Source of the DNA: Brachybacterium sp036311905 | GTDB taxonomy: Bacteria > Actinomycetota > Actinomycetes > Actinomycetales > Dermabacteraceae | NCBI RefSeq assembly: GCF_036311905.1 | Contig: NZ_JAZDCH010000017.1 | Span: 87,192 to 151,191, forward strand | Length of the DNA: 64,000 bases | Direction of reading: 5' to 3' | In this document: positions 46,005-55,418 of the stretch, piece by piece | Layout of the letters: each line of letters opens with the position of its first letter | Position numbering within the stretch: the stretch's first letter is position 1 | The notes under the pieces: generated by a model | What the model saw: the letters and a program-made list of their open reading frames with translations, nothing else | The model's database searches: none | What the model was told of the DNA's origin: nothing | Translations under genes and position numbers: made by a program

Positions 46005-46098
46005 TCGGGGTCCTCCGGGCGGGTGGGGAGATCCGCGGATCTCCGATCGGGGAAAGGGTGCGGGCCCGGGAGCGTCGATGCTCCCGGGCCGGCGGGGG

Positions 46099-47199
46099 TC
46101 AGCGGTTGCGCTTCTTCTTCGAGCGCTTCTGCTCGGGCTTGGTGGTCACGCCCGGCACCTCGCCGGCGGCCTCCTGGGCCTTGCGGCGCTCCTCGGCGGC
46201 CTGAGCGCGGGCGGCGCGGGCCTGCTCGAGCTTCTCCTGGTCCGAGAGCTTCCTGCCACCCTTGTTCTTGGAGGGGGGCTGGACGCGGAGGTTGCGCTCG
46301 GGCTCGGGATCCGGCTCGACGACCTTCTTCGGCGGCGTGAAGTCCAGCGGCTCGAGGCCCTTCCTCGCACGCTTGGCGTTGATCCGCTCCTGGCGGGCCT
46401 TCTCGGCGTCGGACCCGGGGGTCGGGGTCGCGCGGATGACGATGTACTGCTGGACGAAGGTCCACACGTTGGTGGTGAGCCAGTAGATGAGCACACCGAT
46501 CGGCATGCCCGGTCCCGTGATCACGTAGATGAACGGGAGCATGTACAGCATCATCTTCTGCGTGCTTGCCATGGGGCCCTCGAGGGCCGCCTTGGGCATG
46601 TTCTTCATGGTCAGCTCGCGCTGCGTGAAGAAGGTGACCGCACACATCGCGGCGATGATGACGCCCGAGACGATGCGGGTCGTGAGGTCACCGGCGCCGG
46701 GGCTGAGGAAGGAGTCGGCGATGGTGACATTGCCGATGATCGTCGAGCTGCTCGCGGACTGCGCGAGGGGGGTGGTCAGCGGGCCGAAGGGCTCACCGGC
46801 CGCCGCCTGCGGCAGCTTGTTGAAGAGCACGCGGAAGAGGCCGAAGAAGATCGGCATCTGCAGCAGGATCGGCAGGCAGGAGGAGAACGGGCTCGCGCCG
46901 GCCTCCCGGTAGATGGCCATGGTCTCCTCGGCCATCTTCTGCCGGGACTCCTGGTCCGTCTTGCCCTTGTACTTCTTTTGCACGGCCTGCAGCTCGGGCG
47001 AGACCATCTGCATCGCCCGGGAGGCGCGGATCTGGCGCACGAACAGCGGGATGATCAGTGTGCGGACCACCACCGTGAGGCCCACGATCGACAGCACCCA
47101 CGTGATCCCGGAGTCCGCCTCCATGAAGAGGGACAGCAGTCGGTGGAACTGGACCATGAGCCATGCGACGGCCCATTCGATCGGATACAGGGGGTTCAT
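46099..47199 (-). CDS. yidC: Membrane protein insertase YidC
   Basis: A 366-residue YidC/Oxa1 insertase. Five membrane helices are visible: MNPLYPIEWAVAWLMVQFHR at the start, ITWVLSIVGLTVVVRTLIIP, the hairpin CLPILLQMPIFFGLFRVLF and two later segments. A cytoplasmic basic tail (about 280-366) is rich in Lys/Arg and ends KRSKKKRNR, suited to ribosome contact. It inserts proteins alone or with SecYEG. Part of the rpmH-rnpA-yidD-yidC-jag-rsmG cluster. Confidence 0.95.
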   Translation of the reverse strand: MNPLYPIEWAVAWLMVQFHRLLSLFMEADSGITWVLSIVGLTVVVRTLIIPLFVRQIRASRAMQMVSPELQAVQKKYKGKTDQESRQKMAEETMAIYREAGASPFSSCLPILLQMPIFFGLFRVLFNKLPQAAAGEPFGPLTTPLAQSASSSTIIGNVTIADSFLSPGAGDLTTRIVSGVIIAAMCAVTFFTQRELTMKNMPKAALEGPMASTQKMMLYMLPFIYVITGPGMPIGVLIYWLTTNVWTFVQQYIVIRATPTPGSDAEKARQERINAKRARKGLEPLDFTPPKKVVEPDPEPERNLRVQPPSKNKGGRKLSDQEKLEQARAARAQAAEERRKAQEAAGEVPGVTTKPEQKRSKKKRNR

Positions 47200-47236
47200 C
47201 GGCCTGGTCTTCCTGCCGCACGGATGCGCATGTCGT

Positions 47237-47578
47237 TCATGCGAGGTGACGGCTCTGGTCGGGGGTCTCGGACAAGGGTAGGCCCTGCCCGGCTGGGTGC
47301 CGCAGTCGGCGTGGATTGGTCCACATGCCGGGGGCGGGCACGGGGTCGGGCCCTCCCCGGGTCAGGGGGTTGCAGCGCAGGATCCTCCAGGTGGTCAGGA
47401 GGGTCCCCTTGAGCGCACCGTGCACGCGCAGGGCATCCATGCCGTACTGCGAGCAGACGGGGTCGTACCGGCAGGCCGGCGGTGTGTACGGCGAGAGGCC
47501 GTGCTGGTAGGCGTGCACCAGCAAGCGCAGGGCCCGACGGGGCAGGCCCAGGATCGCGCCGACGGGTCCGCCGCTCAT
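47237..47578 (-). CDS. yidD: Membrane protein insertion efficiency factor YidD
   Basis: A 113-residue YidD. The core is LLVHAYQHGLSPYTPPACRY then DPVCSQYGMDALRVHGALKG, the typical short Cys-containing domain, with an extended C-terminus. It assists YidC-dependent insertion at the inner membrane face. Its ATG overlaps the rnpA stop by four bases, and yidC follows after 37 bp. Confidence 0.93.
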   Translation of the reverse strand: MSGGPVGAILGLPRRALRLLVHAYQHGLSPYTPPACRYDPVCSQYGMDALRVHGALKGTLLTTWRILRCNPLTRGGPDPVPAPGMWTNPRRLRHPAGQGLPLSETPDQSRHLA

Positions 47579-47970
47579 CGCCGATCCTCGCTCCGCTGCT
47601 CGGAGGAGCGGGGCTCCAGCGAGCGGGCGAGCTTGCGGGAGGCGGCGCCGAGCGCCCCGTCGACCTCGGCCTCGAGCTCGGCGAAGGGCAGCTCCGCGAT
47701 GCCCGGGAGTGTGCGCACCACGATCGCCGCGTCGGCCGGCAGCTCGCCGAGCCGGGGCCGCACGATCTCGCGCAGCCGACGGGTGACGCGGTTGCGGATC
47801 ACGGCATTGCCGACCTTCTTGGACACGACGAATCCCACGCGGGGTGCCCCCGTCCCCTGCGGCAGCAGGGAAAGGTGCACGACCACGTGGGATCGGGCGC
47901 TGCGCACGCCACCTCGGGTGACGGCGCGGAACTCGTCGCCGGTGCGGAGCCGGTGACGGGACCAGGTCAC
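47575..47970 (-). CDS. rnpA: Ribonuclease P protein component
   Basis: A 131-residue RnpA. The signature is VGFVVSKKVGNAVIRNRVTR followed by RRLREIVRP. It binds the catalytic RNase P RNA and helps process tRNA 5' ends. Located 34 bp after rpmH and overlapping yidD by 4 bp. The last 25 residues are acidic and basic mixed and outside the family core. Confidence 0.95.
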   Translation of the reverse strand: MTWSRHRLRTGDEFRAVTRGGVRSARSHVVVHLSLLPQGTGAPRVGFVVSKKVGNAVIRNRVTRRLREIVRPRLGELPADAAIVVRTLPGIAELPFAELEAEVDGALGAASRKLARSLEPRSSEQRSEDRR

Positions 47971-48004
47971 GGGGCGTCCGTGCCGGTCACGTCCCGCCGC
48001 GACC

Positions 48005-48142
48005 TCAGGCCGAGAGCTCGGAGCGGCCCTTGGCGCGACGGGCGTTCAGGATGGCGCGGCCGGCGCGAGTGCGCATGCGGGCGCGGAAGCCATGCTTCTT
48101 GGCGCGACGGCGGTTGTTCGGCTGGAAGGTGCGCTTGGTCAT
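48005..48142 (-). CDS. rpmH: 50S ribosomal protein bL34
   Basis: A 45-residue bL34, MTKRTFQPNNRRRAKKHGFR then RARMRTRAGRAILNARR. It is one of the smallest ribosomal proteins, buried in 23S rRNA. The start at 48142 has an AGGAG-type site. First gene of the cluster running to parB, transcribed from the strong promoter at 48329-48357 and divergent from dnaA. Confidence 0.98.
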   Translation of the reverse strand: MTKRTFQPNNRRRAKKHGFRARMRTRAGRAILNARRAKGRSELSA

Positions 48143-48602
48143 CGGTTCTCCTCGGTCGTGGGCGCGGGATGCAACCCTCGAAGTGGTCTGGTCGTCTGCT
48201 GCACGAACGGGTTGTCCGGGCGCACCCGCCGGGGCGGGGCGGCTGCCGAAGGACCGATCCGACACCGGAGTGGATCCGCAGTGGACCCGGGGACCGTGAT
48301 CGGGACGGCGCGCAGCGCTGACTGCACGATTTTAGGGGCGACCCCCGGGAGGGTCAACGCTCGGAGCCTCCCAGCGCCTGGTTGTGGCCCGATTCTCACT
48401 CTCCCTGACATCCCGTGCGGCCTTTCGTGCGGCCGACGACCCCGGCACGGCGCTATGCGCGGTCAACCCTGTGCTCCACGCCACCTGCCGGTGACTGGTC
48501 GAGCGAAGGGGACCGACCTCACCCGCTCCGTCCACACGCTCGGTCCACAATCCGCGGGCCATTGTGGAAAACTGGCCGGACCGCTGAACGCCAGGAGAGA
48601 GC
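48143..48602. other. rpmH-dnaA divergent intergenic region
   Basis: Holds the rpmH promoter and leader (48143-48357) and the dnaA upstream region. Near 48532-48577 there are weak DnaA-box-like sequences (tccacac, ggtccacaa, ttgtggaaa) just before dnaA, which may serve autoregulation. No clear dnaA -10 was found and no gene is seen. Confidence 0.6.
48329..48357 (-). promoter_or_regulatory. Strong rpmH promoter
   Basis: Minus-strand -35 TTGACC (48357-48352), a 17-bp spacer, and -10 TAAAAT (48334-48329). It is close to full consensus and the best promoter in the window, about 190 bp upstream of rpmH. Confidence 0.85.
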
Positions 48603-50315
48603 ATGCCGGACACGAACGTCGACGAGATCTGGGAGCGCACGCTCTCGACCCTGCGTCGCGACAGCACGGTCTCGCAGCGCGTCATCGCCCTGCTGACCCT
48701 CTCCCGCCTGATGGCCGTCGTGGCGGACACCGCCCTGCTCGCAGCGCCCTCCGTCTCGGCGAAAGAGCTGTTCGAGAACCGGATCGCCGGTTCCCTCAAG
48801 GCCGCGCTGAGCGAGTCCACCGGTCGCGACATCCGCTTCGCGGTGACCGTCGACGAGTCGCTGCTGCTCGAGGAGGACGACGAGGACGAGCTGCCGCCGG
48901 CCGCGAACCCCGTCGGCGGCGCTGCGAACTCGGCACCTACCGTCGGACGTGCACATCCTGTGGACGACGCTGTGGACAACTCCGGGCGCGGTGTCCACAG
49001 CACCCCGTTCCGCCGCGATCGGGACAGCGGGTCGGTGCTGCCCGCGAGCGATCAGCCGGGCCGGGCCGCGATGCCCGGCTCCTCCTCCGCCGCGTCGGCC
49101 GGCGCCGAGTCCGGTGCTGAGGATCCCGTCTCCCGGTTCGGCCGCGGGACGGCCGCCGACCTCCCCGGAGCCTTCGACGGCTTCTCCGCGGTCACCGGAT
49201 CCTCGGCACCCTCTCCCGGGCCGGCCCCGCGGCGGGCCCCGTCGGGCACCTCGACCCTCGGCGAGGACTCGCGGCTCAACGCCAAGTACACCTTCGACAC
49301 CTTCGTGATCGGCTCCTCGAACCGGTTCGCGCAGGCCGCGGCGTCGGCCGTGGCCGAGACCCCGGCGAAGGCGTACAACCCGCTGTTCATCTACGGCGGC
49401 TCAGGCCTGGGCAAGACCCATCTGCTCCACGCCGTCGGCCACTACGCCCAGAGCCTCTACCCGGACGTGGTGGTGCGCTACGTGAACTCCGAGGAGTTCA
49501 CCAACGACTTCATCAACTCGGTGCAGTCCGGCCAGTTCGGCAAGGCCCAGGAGTTCCAGGCCCGCTACCGCGACATCGACATCCTGCTGATCGACGACAT
49601 CCAGTTCCTACAGCGGGCGCCGGAGACGATGGAGGCGTTCTTCCACACCTTCAACTCGCTCTACAACACGGACAAGCAGATCGTGATCACCTCCGACCTG
49701 CCGCCCAAGGAGCTCGGAGGCTTCGAGGACCGGATGCGTTCCCGGTTCGAGATGGGCCTGATGACCGACGTGCAGCCGCCGGACCTCGAGACCCGCATCG
49801 CCATCCTCCGCAAGAAGGTCGCGCAGGAGAACACCGGCGAGGTGCCGCACGAGGTCCTCGAGTACATCGCCTCGCACATCGCCACCAACATCCGTGAGCT
49901 CGAGGGGGCGCTGATCCGGGTGCAGGCGCTGCACTCGCTGTCCCGGCAGCCGATGGACGTCACCCTCGCCGAGAGCGTCCTGAAGGATCTGCTCTCCCAT
50001 GACGACGGGGCCCAGATCACCGCGGCGACGATCATCGCGCAGACGGCCACCTACTACGGGCTGAGCGTCGAGGAGATCATCGGCACCGGCCGGTCGCGGC
50101 GACTGGTCTCGGCGCGGCAGATCGGTATGTACCTGTGCCGCGAGTTGACGGACATGCCGCTGATCCGCATTGGCGAGGAGTTCGGCGGGCGCGACCACAC
50201 CACGGTGATGCACGCGAACAAGAAGATCAGCGAGCTCATGAAGGAGCGTCGGGCGATCTTCAACCAGGTCACGGAGCTCACGGCGCGGATCAAGAGCTCG
50301 AACTCCGCGCGCTGA
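48603..50315 (+). CDS. dnaA: Chromosomal replication initiator DnaA
   Basis: A 570-residue DnaA. Domain I is at 1-90 (EIWERTLSTLRRDS). Domain II is a long disordered Ser/Pro/Ala linker (about 95-225). The AAA+ domain III has Walker A GGSGLGKTH at about 265-273 and Walker B DILLIDDIQFLQ. Domain IV has the DnaA-box-binding signature GRDHTTVMHANKKI. It opens oriC. An AGGAGAG ribosome binding site precedes ATG 48603. Unusually, three DnaA-box sequences lie inside the domain II coding region. Confidence 0.97.
   Translation: MPDTNVDEIWERTLSTLRRDSTVSQRVIALLTLSRLMAVVADTALLAAPSVSAKELFENRIAGSLKAALSESTGRDIRFAVTVDESLLLEEDDEDELPPAANPVGGAANSAPTVGRAHPVDDAVDNSGRGVHSTPFRRDRDSGSVLPASDQPGRAAMPGSSSAASAGAESGAEDPVSRFGRGTAADLPGAFDGFSAVTGSSAPSPGPAPRRAPSGTSTLGEDSRLNAKYTFDTFVIGSSNRFAQAAASAVAETPAKAYNPLFIYGGSGLGKTHLLHAVGHYAQSLYPDVVVRYVNSEEFTNDFINSVQSGQFGKAQEFQARYRDIDILLIDDIQFLQRAPETMEAFFHTFNSLYNTDKQIVITSDLPPKELGGFEDRMRSRFEMGLMTDVQPPDLETRIAILRKKVAQENTGEVPHEVLEYIASHIATNIRELEGALIRVQALHSLSRQPMDVTLAESVLKDLLSHDDGAQITAATIIAQTATYYGLSVEEIIGTGRSRRLVSARQIGMYLCRELTDMPLIRIGEEFGGRDHTTVMHANKKISELMKERRAIFNQVTELTARIKSSNSAR
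48959..48999. promoter_or_regulatory. DnaA boxes inside dnaA
   Basis: Within codons 119-133 of dnaA lie TGTGGACGA (48959-48967), the exact reverse box TGTGGACAA (48971-48979) and GTGTCCACA (48991-48999). They fall in the linker-coding part, where protein constraint is low. An autoregulatory or titration role is an inference. Confidence 0.55.
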
Positions 50316-50858
50316 GCCGCTGAGGGCCCCGCAGGGAGCGACAAGGGGCAACGGGGCGCAGCGGAGAGCAGCAGCGAGCAATTGGAGAAGAACAGGCCAG
50401 GTCAGCGACCAGTTCTCCCCAACTGTGGATAACTCTGTGGACAGTGTGGATCGCGAAGCATAAGCGCAGGAGCGGTTGTGCACGGGCGAATGACAGGAAT
50501 CGGTGGTCCTGGCCGATCGATGCACAACTCGCCCACGGACCGATCTCGCCGATCAACGATCCGTCCACTCTTGTCGTTCTCCGTACGACCTGCAGTGTTG
50601 CGGTGAATCCACAGGATCCACAGCTGTGAAGAAGAGGACTGTAGTTCAGTGCTCGTCGGGGATGTGGATGCGCGGACGGTGCCGAAACGCCGTCGGGACG
50701 GAGCCGAGACGCACGGATCCGACGACTCGGGCGAGCAGCCTGCGGGCGCCGAGAGCCGCGACTGTCAAGGATCACGACCGGTGTGTCGGCGGCATCGCGA
50801 GGAAACCGATACGCTGTCCCCCGATCTGGCATTCGACCACTGCGAAGGAGTGGCAACG
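50316..50858. other. dnaA-dnaN intergenic region, probable oriC
   Basis: This is the usual actinobacterial oriC position. DnaA boxes: exact TGTGGATAA (50424-50432), TGTGGACAG (50436-50444) and TGTGGATCG (50445-50453) on one strand, then GAATCCACA (50605-50613) and GGATCCACA (50614-50622) on the other, so two oppositely oriented groups about 170 bp apart. Sequence between them is less GC-rich than the genes. No gene is seen. Confidence 0.8.
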
Positions 50859-51983
50859 GTGAAGTTCCACCTCGACCGCGGCGTCCTCGGCGACGCCGTC
50901 ACCTGGGCCACCCGCACCCTCCCCGTCCGTCCGGCGATGCCGATCCTGCAGGGCGTGCGGATCGTCGCCGACGCGAGCGGCGAGCTGCAGCTCTCGACCT
51001 TCGACTACGAGGTCAGCGCGCAGATCCGGCTCGATGCCGAGGTCGAGCAGCCCGGTGAGGTCCTGGTCCAGGGGCGCATGCTCTCGGACATCGTCCGCGC
51101 CCTGCCGAACAAGGACGTCTCGATCGCCCTCGAGGGCACGAAGCTCCAGGTCCGCTGCGGCAGCGCCCGCTTCGCCCTCGCGACCCTGCCCGTCGAGGAG
51201 TACCCGCAGCTGCCGGCCATGCCGCCGGTCGCCGGCTCCGTCGCGGCGGACGTCTTCGCCGAGGCGATCTCCCAGGTCACCGTCGCCGCCTCCAAGGACG
51301 ACACCCTCCCGCTGCTCACCGGCGTGAAGGTCGAGATCGCGGGCGAGACCATGACTCTGATGGCCACCGACCGCTACCGCCTGGCGCTGCGCGAGCTGAC
51401 CTGGAACCCCTCGACTCCGGGCACGGAGCTCACCGCCCTCGTGCGCGGCCGCACCCTGCACGAGGTGGCACGCTCGATGTCCACCGGCGGGAGCGTCGAG
51501 ATCGCCCTGACCGAGGACTCCTCCGCGAACCTGATCGGTTTCGAGGCCGGCGGCCGGCGCACCACCTCGACCCTGGTCGACGGCGAGTACCCGCCCGTGC
51601 GCCGCCTCTTCCCCGACACCACCGCCATCACCGCCGTTGTCGCGACCGGCGCGCTGATCGACGCGGTCAAGCGCGTCTCCCTCGTGGCCGAGCGCAACAC
51701 CCCCGTGCGACTGTCCTTCACCGAGGGCCAGGTCGCCCTCGAGGCCGGCGCCGGTGACGACGCCCAGGCGAGCGAGGTGCTCGAGGCACAGCTCGAGGGC
51801 GAGGACCTCGTGGTCGGCTTCAACTCCGGCTTCCTGCTCGACGGCCTCGGCGCCCTGGGCACCGAGTTCGCGCGGCTGACCTTCACCGACTCCATCAAGC
51901 CGTCGGTGATGAGCGGTCAGGACTCCCTCGAGGGAGCCCCCGACACCTCGTACAAGTACCTGATCATGCCGATGCGGATCTGA
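50859..51983 (+). CDS. dnaN: DNA polymerase III beta sliding clamp
   Basis: A 374-residue sliding clamp of three repeated domains. It begins VKFHLDRGVLGDAVTWATRT and ends DTSYKYLIMPMRI, the family C-terminus next to the hydrophobic partner pocket. It tethers polymerases to DNA. I start at GTG 50859 with AAGGAG eight bases upstream; an in-frame GTG at 50850 overlaps that site. It is followed by recF after 19 bp. Confidence 0.97.
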   Translation: MKFHLDRGVLGDAVTWATRTLPVRPAMPILQGVRIVADASGELQLSTFDYEVSAQIRLDAEVEQPGEVLVQGRMLSDIVRALPNKDVSIALEGTKLQVRCGSARFALATLPVEEYPQLPAMPPVAGSVAADVFAEAISQVTVAASKDDTLPLLTGVKVEIAGETMTLMATDRYRLALRELTWNPSTPGTELTALVRGRTLHEVARSMSTGGSVEIALTEDSSANLIGFEAGGRRTTSTLVDGEYPPVRRLFPDTTAITAVVATGALIDAVKRVSLVAERNTPVRLSFTEGQVALEAGAGDDAQASEVLEAQLEGEDLVVGFNSGFLLDGLGALGTEFARLTFTDSIKPSVMSGQDSLEGAPDTSYKYLIMPMRI

Positions 51984-52002
51984 GCGCGGGAGCTCCTCCT
52001 CC

Positions 52003-53259
52003 GTGCAGCTGACCGCCCTCGATCTCACCGACTTCCGCTCCTACCAGCGCCTCGAGCTGCCCGTGCAGAGCGGGATCACGGTCCTGGTGGGTCCGAACGG
52101 CCAGGGCAAGACCAATGTCGTCGAGGCCCTCTGGTACCTCGCGACCCTGTCCAGCCACCGGGTCCCGCACGATGCCGCGCTCGTCCACCGCGGCTCGGCG
52201 ACCGCGATCATCCGCGCGAGCCTCCTTCGCGCCGGGCGGCCCCTCCAGGTCGACCTCGAGATCACCCCGGGCCGCTCCAATCGGGCCCGGGTCCAGGGGC
52301 AGAACGTCTCCCGTCTCCGCGACCTCCTCGGCGAGGTCCGAGCCGTGCTCTTCGCCCCCGAGGACCTCGGCCTGGTCAAGGGGGATCCCGAGGGGCGACG
52401 CCGCTTCCTCGACGAGCTCCTCTTCGAGATCGCCCCGCGCTTCGCCGGCGTGAAGGCGGACTACGACCGCGTGCTCAAGCAGCGCTCGAACCTCCTCAAG
52501 CAGATGCGCTCGATGCGCCGCGGCGGCAGCGGGCGCAGCGTCGGCGGGCTCGACCCGGCGGAGTCCGCGGCGAGCACCCTCGAGGTCTGGGACCAGCAGC
52601 TCGCCCGCTTCGGCGCCGAGCTGCTGCGCGCGCGACTGCACCTGGTCAACCGGCTGCGTCCGCATCTCGGCTACTCCTACCTGCGGGTCGCGACCGACGA
52701 GGGCGCCGAGCAGTCGCTCGACCTGCCGCCCGGGCAGCGCGGCGAGGTGACGTCCCCCGCCGACGTCGCCTACCGGTCGGCCGTCCTGGACCATCTCGGC
52801 ACCGCGCCCGGGGAGCTGCCCGGCACCCGGGAGATCCACGACGCCCTGCTGGCGCTGCTCGCCGAGCGCCACGAGGAGGAGATCGACCGCGGGGTGACCC
52901 TCGCCGGCCCCCATCGCGACGACCTCGAGATCCGCCTGCACGACTTCCCCGCCAAGGGCTATGCGAGCCACGGCGAGTCCTGGTCGCTGGCCCTCGCCCT
53001 GCGGCTCGCCAGCTACGACCTGCTGCGTCTCGAGGAGGGGGACCTCGGCGACGGGGAGCCGATCCTCATCCTCGACGACGTCTTCAGCGAGCTCGACGTG
53101 CACCGGCGCGAGCGCCTGGGCCGCATCGTCACCGGCGCCTCGCAGGTGCTGATCACGACCGCCAACGACAGCGACATCCCGGACTCCCTCACCGGCGAGA
53201 TCCACCTGGTCGACGTCACCCTCGGCGCGGCCGTCCCGCGGACGAGCGGCTCCTGGTGA
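52003..53259 (+). CDS. recF: Recombination mediator RecF
   Basis: A 418-residue SMC-like ATPase. Walker A is GPNGQGKTNVVEALWYLATL (about 28-47), the signature region is SWSLALALRLASYDLLRLEE, and Walker B is PILILDDVFSELDVHRRERL. RecF with RecO and RecR loads RecA at gaps. The GTG start at 52003 has CTCCTCCGT upstream, a poor Shine-Dalgarno, so translation may be coupled to dnaN. The DUF721 gene starts 7 bp after its stop. Confidence 0.96.
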   Translation: MQLTALDLTDFRSYQRLELPVQSGITVLVGPNGQGKTNVVEALWYLATLSSHRVPHDAALVHRGSATAIIRASLLRAGRPLQVDLEITPGRSNRARVQGQNVSRLRDLLGEVRAVLFAPEDLGLVKGDPEGRRRFLDELLFEIAPRFAGVKADYDRVLKQRSNLLKQMRSMRRGGSGRSVGGLDPAESAASTLEVWDQQLARFGAELLRARLHLVNRLRPHLGYSYLRVATDEGAEQSLDLPPGQRGEVTSPADVAYRSAVLDHLGTAPGELPGTREIHDALLALLAERHEEEIDRGVTLAGPHRDDLEIRLHDFPAKGYASHGESWSLALALRLASYDLLRLEEGDLGDGEPILILDDVFSELDVHRRERLGRIVTGASQVLITTANDSDIPDSLTGEIHLVDVTLGAAVPRTSGSW

Positions 53260-53266
53260 GCACCCG

Positions 53267-54013
53267 ATGACCGAGCACCCGGCCGCCTCGCGCCGTCCCC
53301 GGCTCGCGAATCCGTACGACCTCTCCACCTGGAGTGGGGCGCCCCGGCCGGAGCCGACAGACGAGGATCCCGTCCGGGAGGACCGCTCCCGTGAGGTCCC
53401 TGTCCGTGAGGTCCCGGCTCGGCCGGATCGCCCTCGGGCGGATCGCGGACCCGCGGCCGGCGAGGACCCCGTCGACCCGCCTGCGCCCCCCGTGCCGTCG
53501 GACCCCTTCGAGTTGGCCCGCCGCACCGTGAACCGCTCCCGCGCCGCCGCCCGCGACCGCGGCCTCTACCCGATCTCGGCGAAGACACAGGCCCGTGACG
53601 TGCGCGATCGCTCCACGAGGGCGCCCGGCTACTCCGGCGCCCGGCCCGATCCCCGCGACCCGCAGGGCATCGAGTCGGTGCTGCGCAAGGTCCTCGGGAA
53701 CCTGGGTTGGACCGCGGGGATGAACACCGGGCGCGTGCTCGAGGAGTGGGACGAGATCGTCGGCGAGCGGATCAGCACCCACTGCCGCCCCGTCTCCTTC
53801 GAGGACGGGGTGCTCGTGGTGAGCGCCTCCTCCTCCGCCTGGGCCTCCCAGCTGCGCCTGCTCACCCCGCAGCTGATCACCACGATCGAGGAGCACGTCG
53901 GCTCGCACGTGGTCTCCGAGCTGCGGGTCACCGGCCCGGCCGCCTCCCAGCGCACCTGGAAGAAGGGCCGCCGCACCGTGACCTGGAGGGGACCGCGCGA
54001 CACCTACGGGTGA
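53267..54013 (+). CDS. DUF721 (DciA-like) protein
   Basis: A 248-residue protein of the DUF721 family that follows recF in actinobacteria. The first 130 residues are a charged Pro/Arg/Asp-rich arm. The DUF721 domain is C-terminal (VLEEWDEIVGERISTHCRPV, then VSASSSAWASQLRLLTPQLI, about 155-240). DciA proteins load or chaperone DnaB helicase in bacteria lacking DnaC/DnaI. That role fits the origin-proximal position but is inferred here. It ends the dnaN-recF transcription block. Confidence 0.85.
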   Translation: MTEHPAASRRPRLANPYDLSTWSGAPRPEPTDEDPVREDRSREVPVREVPARPDRPRADRGPAAGEDPVDPPAPPVPSDPFELARRTVNRSRAAARDRGLYPISAKTQARDVRDRSTRAPGYSGARPDPRDPQGIESVLRKVLGNLGWTAGMNTGRVLEEWDEIVGERISTHCRPVSFEDGVLVVSASSSAWASQLRLLTPQLITTIEEHVGSHVVSELRVTGPAASQRTWKKGRRTVTWRGPRDTYG

Positions 54014-54100
54014 CCCGCTCTCGCCGCCGTTCATCCCGGGTCATGCCCGCGAGGCGCCCTGGTCCGGACTGCTACCGTGGTCGGCGACGAGCTGAGAAGC

Positions 54101-54230
54101 TCGCGTGCACTGGGGTCGGTGAAATTCCGAGCCGGCGGTGACAGTCCGCGACCCGATGGCCTCTGGCCCTCGGTTGACCAGGTGGAACTCCTGGACCGAC
54201 GGTGAGAGTCCGGATGGGAAGCGCACGCGA
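54101..54230 (+). promoter_or_regulatory. FMN riboswitch (RFN element)
   Basis: The closing stem pairs 54101-54108 with 54223-54230 exactly. Inside are the conserved RFN blocks: ggtgaaattccga then ggcggtgacagtccgcgacc on the 5' side and ccgacggtgagagtccgga then atgggaagcgcacg on the 3' side. It lies 115 bp upstream of ribD and senses FMN to shut off the rib operon. Confidence 0.96.
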
Positions 54231-54345
54231 TGTCGCCCTGTGGCGACCGCTCGGCGTCCCCTCGCGGGACGCCGCGGTCCCCGTGCAGGGCGACGTCCCG
54301 ACGCCCCTTCGTCCGGTCCGTGAGCGACCGACCGGAGGAGCGCAC

Positions 54346-55401
54346 ATGATCACCCCCGCTGAGGAGCGAGCGCTCGAGCGCGCGCTCGACCTCGCCCCCG
54401 GCCCGCCGGGGAGCGATCCCGTCCCGGCCGGACCGAACCCCCGCGTGGGCTGCGTGATCCTCTCCGCCGACGGCGAGGTGCTGGCCGAGGGATGGCATCG
54501 CGGGGCGGGCACCGCCCACGCCGAGGTCGACGCGCTGTCCCGGCTCGGCGGCCCTGCCCCCGGCGGGACCGCTGTCGTGACCCTCGAGCCCTGCGCCCAC
54601 CGCGGACGCACCGGACCCTGCACCGAGGCCCTGCTCGCAGCCGGGATCCGGCGCGTCGTCATCGCCCGCCGGGACCCGAACCCCCTCGCCGCGGGCGGAC
54701 TCGAGCGTCTGCGCTCCGCCGGGATCGAGGTCGAGCTGGTCCCCGCCGGGCCGCCCCACGACCGCGCCCTGGAGCTCCTGCGCGGCTGGGAGCACGGGCT
54801 GATCCACTCCCGCCCCCTCGTCACCGGGAAACTCGCCCTCACCCTCGACGGCCGCATCGCGGCGGCCGACGGAACGAGCCGCTGGATCACCGGGGAGGCC
54901 GCGCGCGCCGAGGTCCACGAGCTGCGGGAGCGCTGCGACGCGGTGCTCGTCGGCACCGGCACCGCCCGCGCGGATCGCCCCCGGCTCACCACGCGCACGG
55001 CCGACGGCGCCCCCATTCGGCGCCAGCCGCTGCGCGCCGTCATGGGGCGGACGGCCCGCGTCGAGCTGCTCGCCCCCGACCCGGCGGCGGGCCCGGCCCT
55101 CGCGCTGCCCACCCGTGATCCCGCCGCAGCGCTCGCCGAGCTCTTCGCCCGCGGCGTCCGCCAGGTGCTCGTCGAGGGCGGCGCGATCCTCGCCGCCGCC
55201 TTCCTGGGGGAGGGGCTGGTCGACGAACTGATCGTCCACCTCGCCCCCACCTTCCTCGGCGCCGGCACCCCCGCCGTCGCGGACCTCGGCATCACCACCC
55301 TCGCCGACCGGCTCGACCTCGAGCTGGTCGAGGCCCGCCCCCTGACCTCGGCGGACGGTCGCACCGACCTCCGCCTCCTGCTGCGCCCCCGCGCGGCGTG
55401 A
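54346..55401 (+). CDS. ribD: Bifunctional pyrimidine deaminase/reductase RibD
   Basis: A 351-residue RibD. The N-terminal deaminase has zinc ligands in AHAEVDAL and EPCAHRGRTGPC. The C-terminal reductase domain starts near residue 160 (RPLVTGKLALTLDGRIAAAD, with TSRWITGEAAR). It performs steps two and three of riboflavin synthesis. First gene of ribD-ribE-ribBA-ribH under the FMN riboswitch. Start ATG 54346 has GGAGGAG six bases upstream. Confidence 0.96.
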   Translation: MITPAEERALERALDLAPGPPGSDPVPAGPNPRVGCVILSADGEVLAEGWHRGAGTAHAEVDALSRLGGPAPGGTAVVTLEPCAHRGRTGPCTEALLAAGIRRVVIARRDPNPLAAGGLERLRSAGIEVELVPAGPPHDRALELLRGWEHGLIHSRPLVTGKLALTLDGRIAAADGTSRWITGEAARAEVHELRERCDAVLVGTGTARADRPRLTTRTADGAPIRRQPLRAVMGRTARVELLAPDPAAGPALALPTRDPAAALAELFARGVRQVLVEGGAILAAAFLGEGLVDELIVHLAPTFLGAGTPAVADLGITTLADRLDLELVEARPLTSADGRTDLRLLLRPRAA

Positions 55402-55418
55402 CCCCCGAAAGGACCGCC

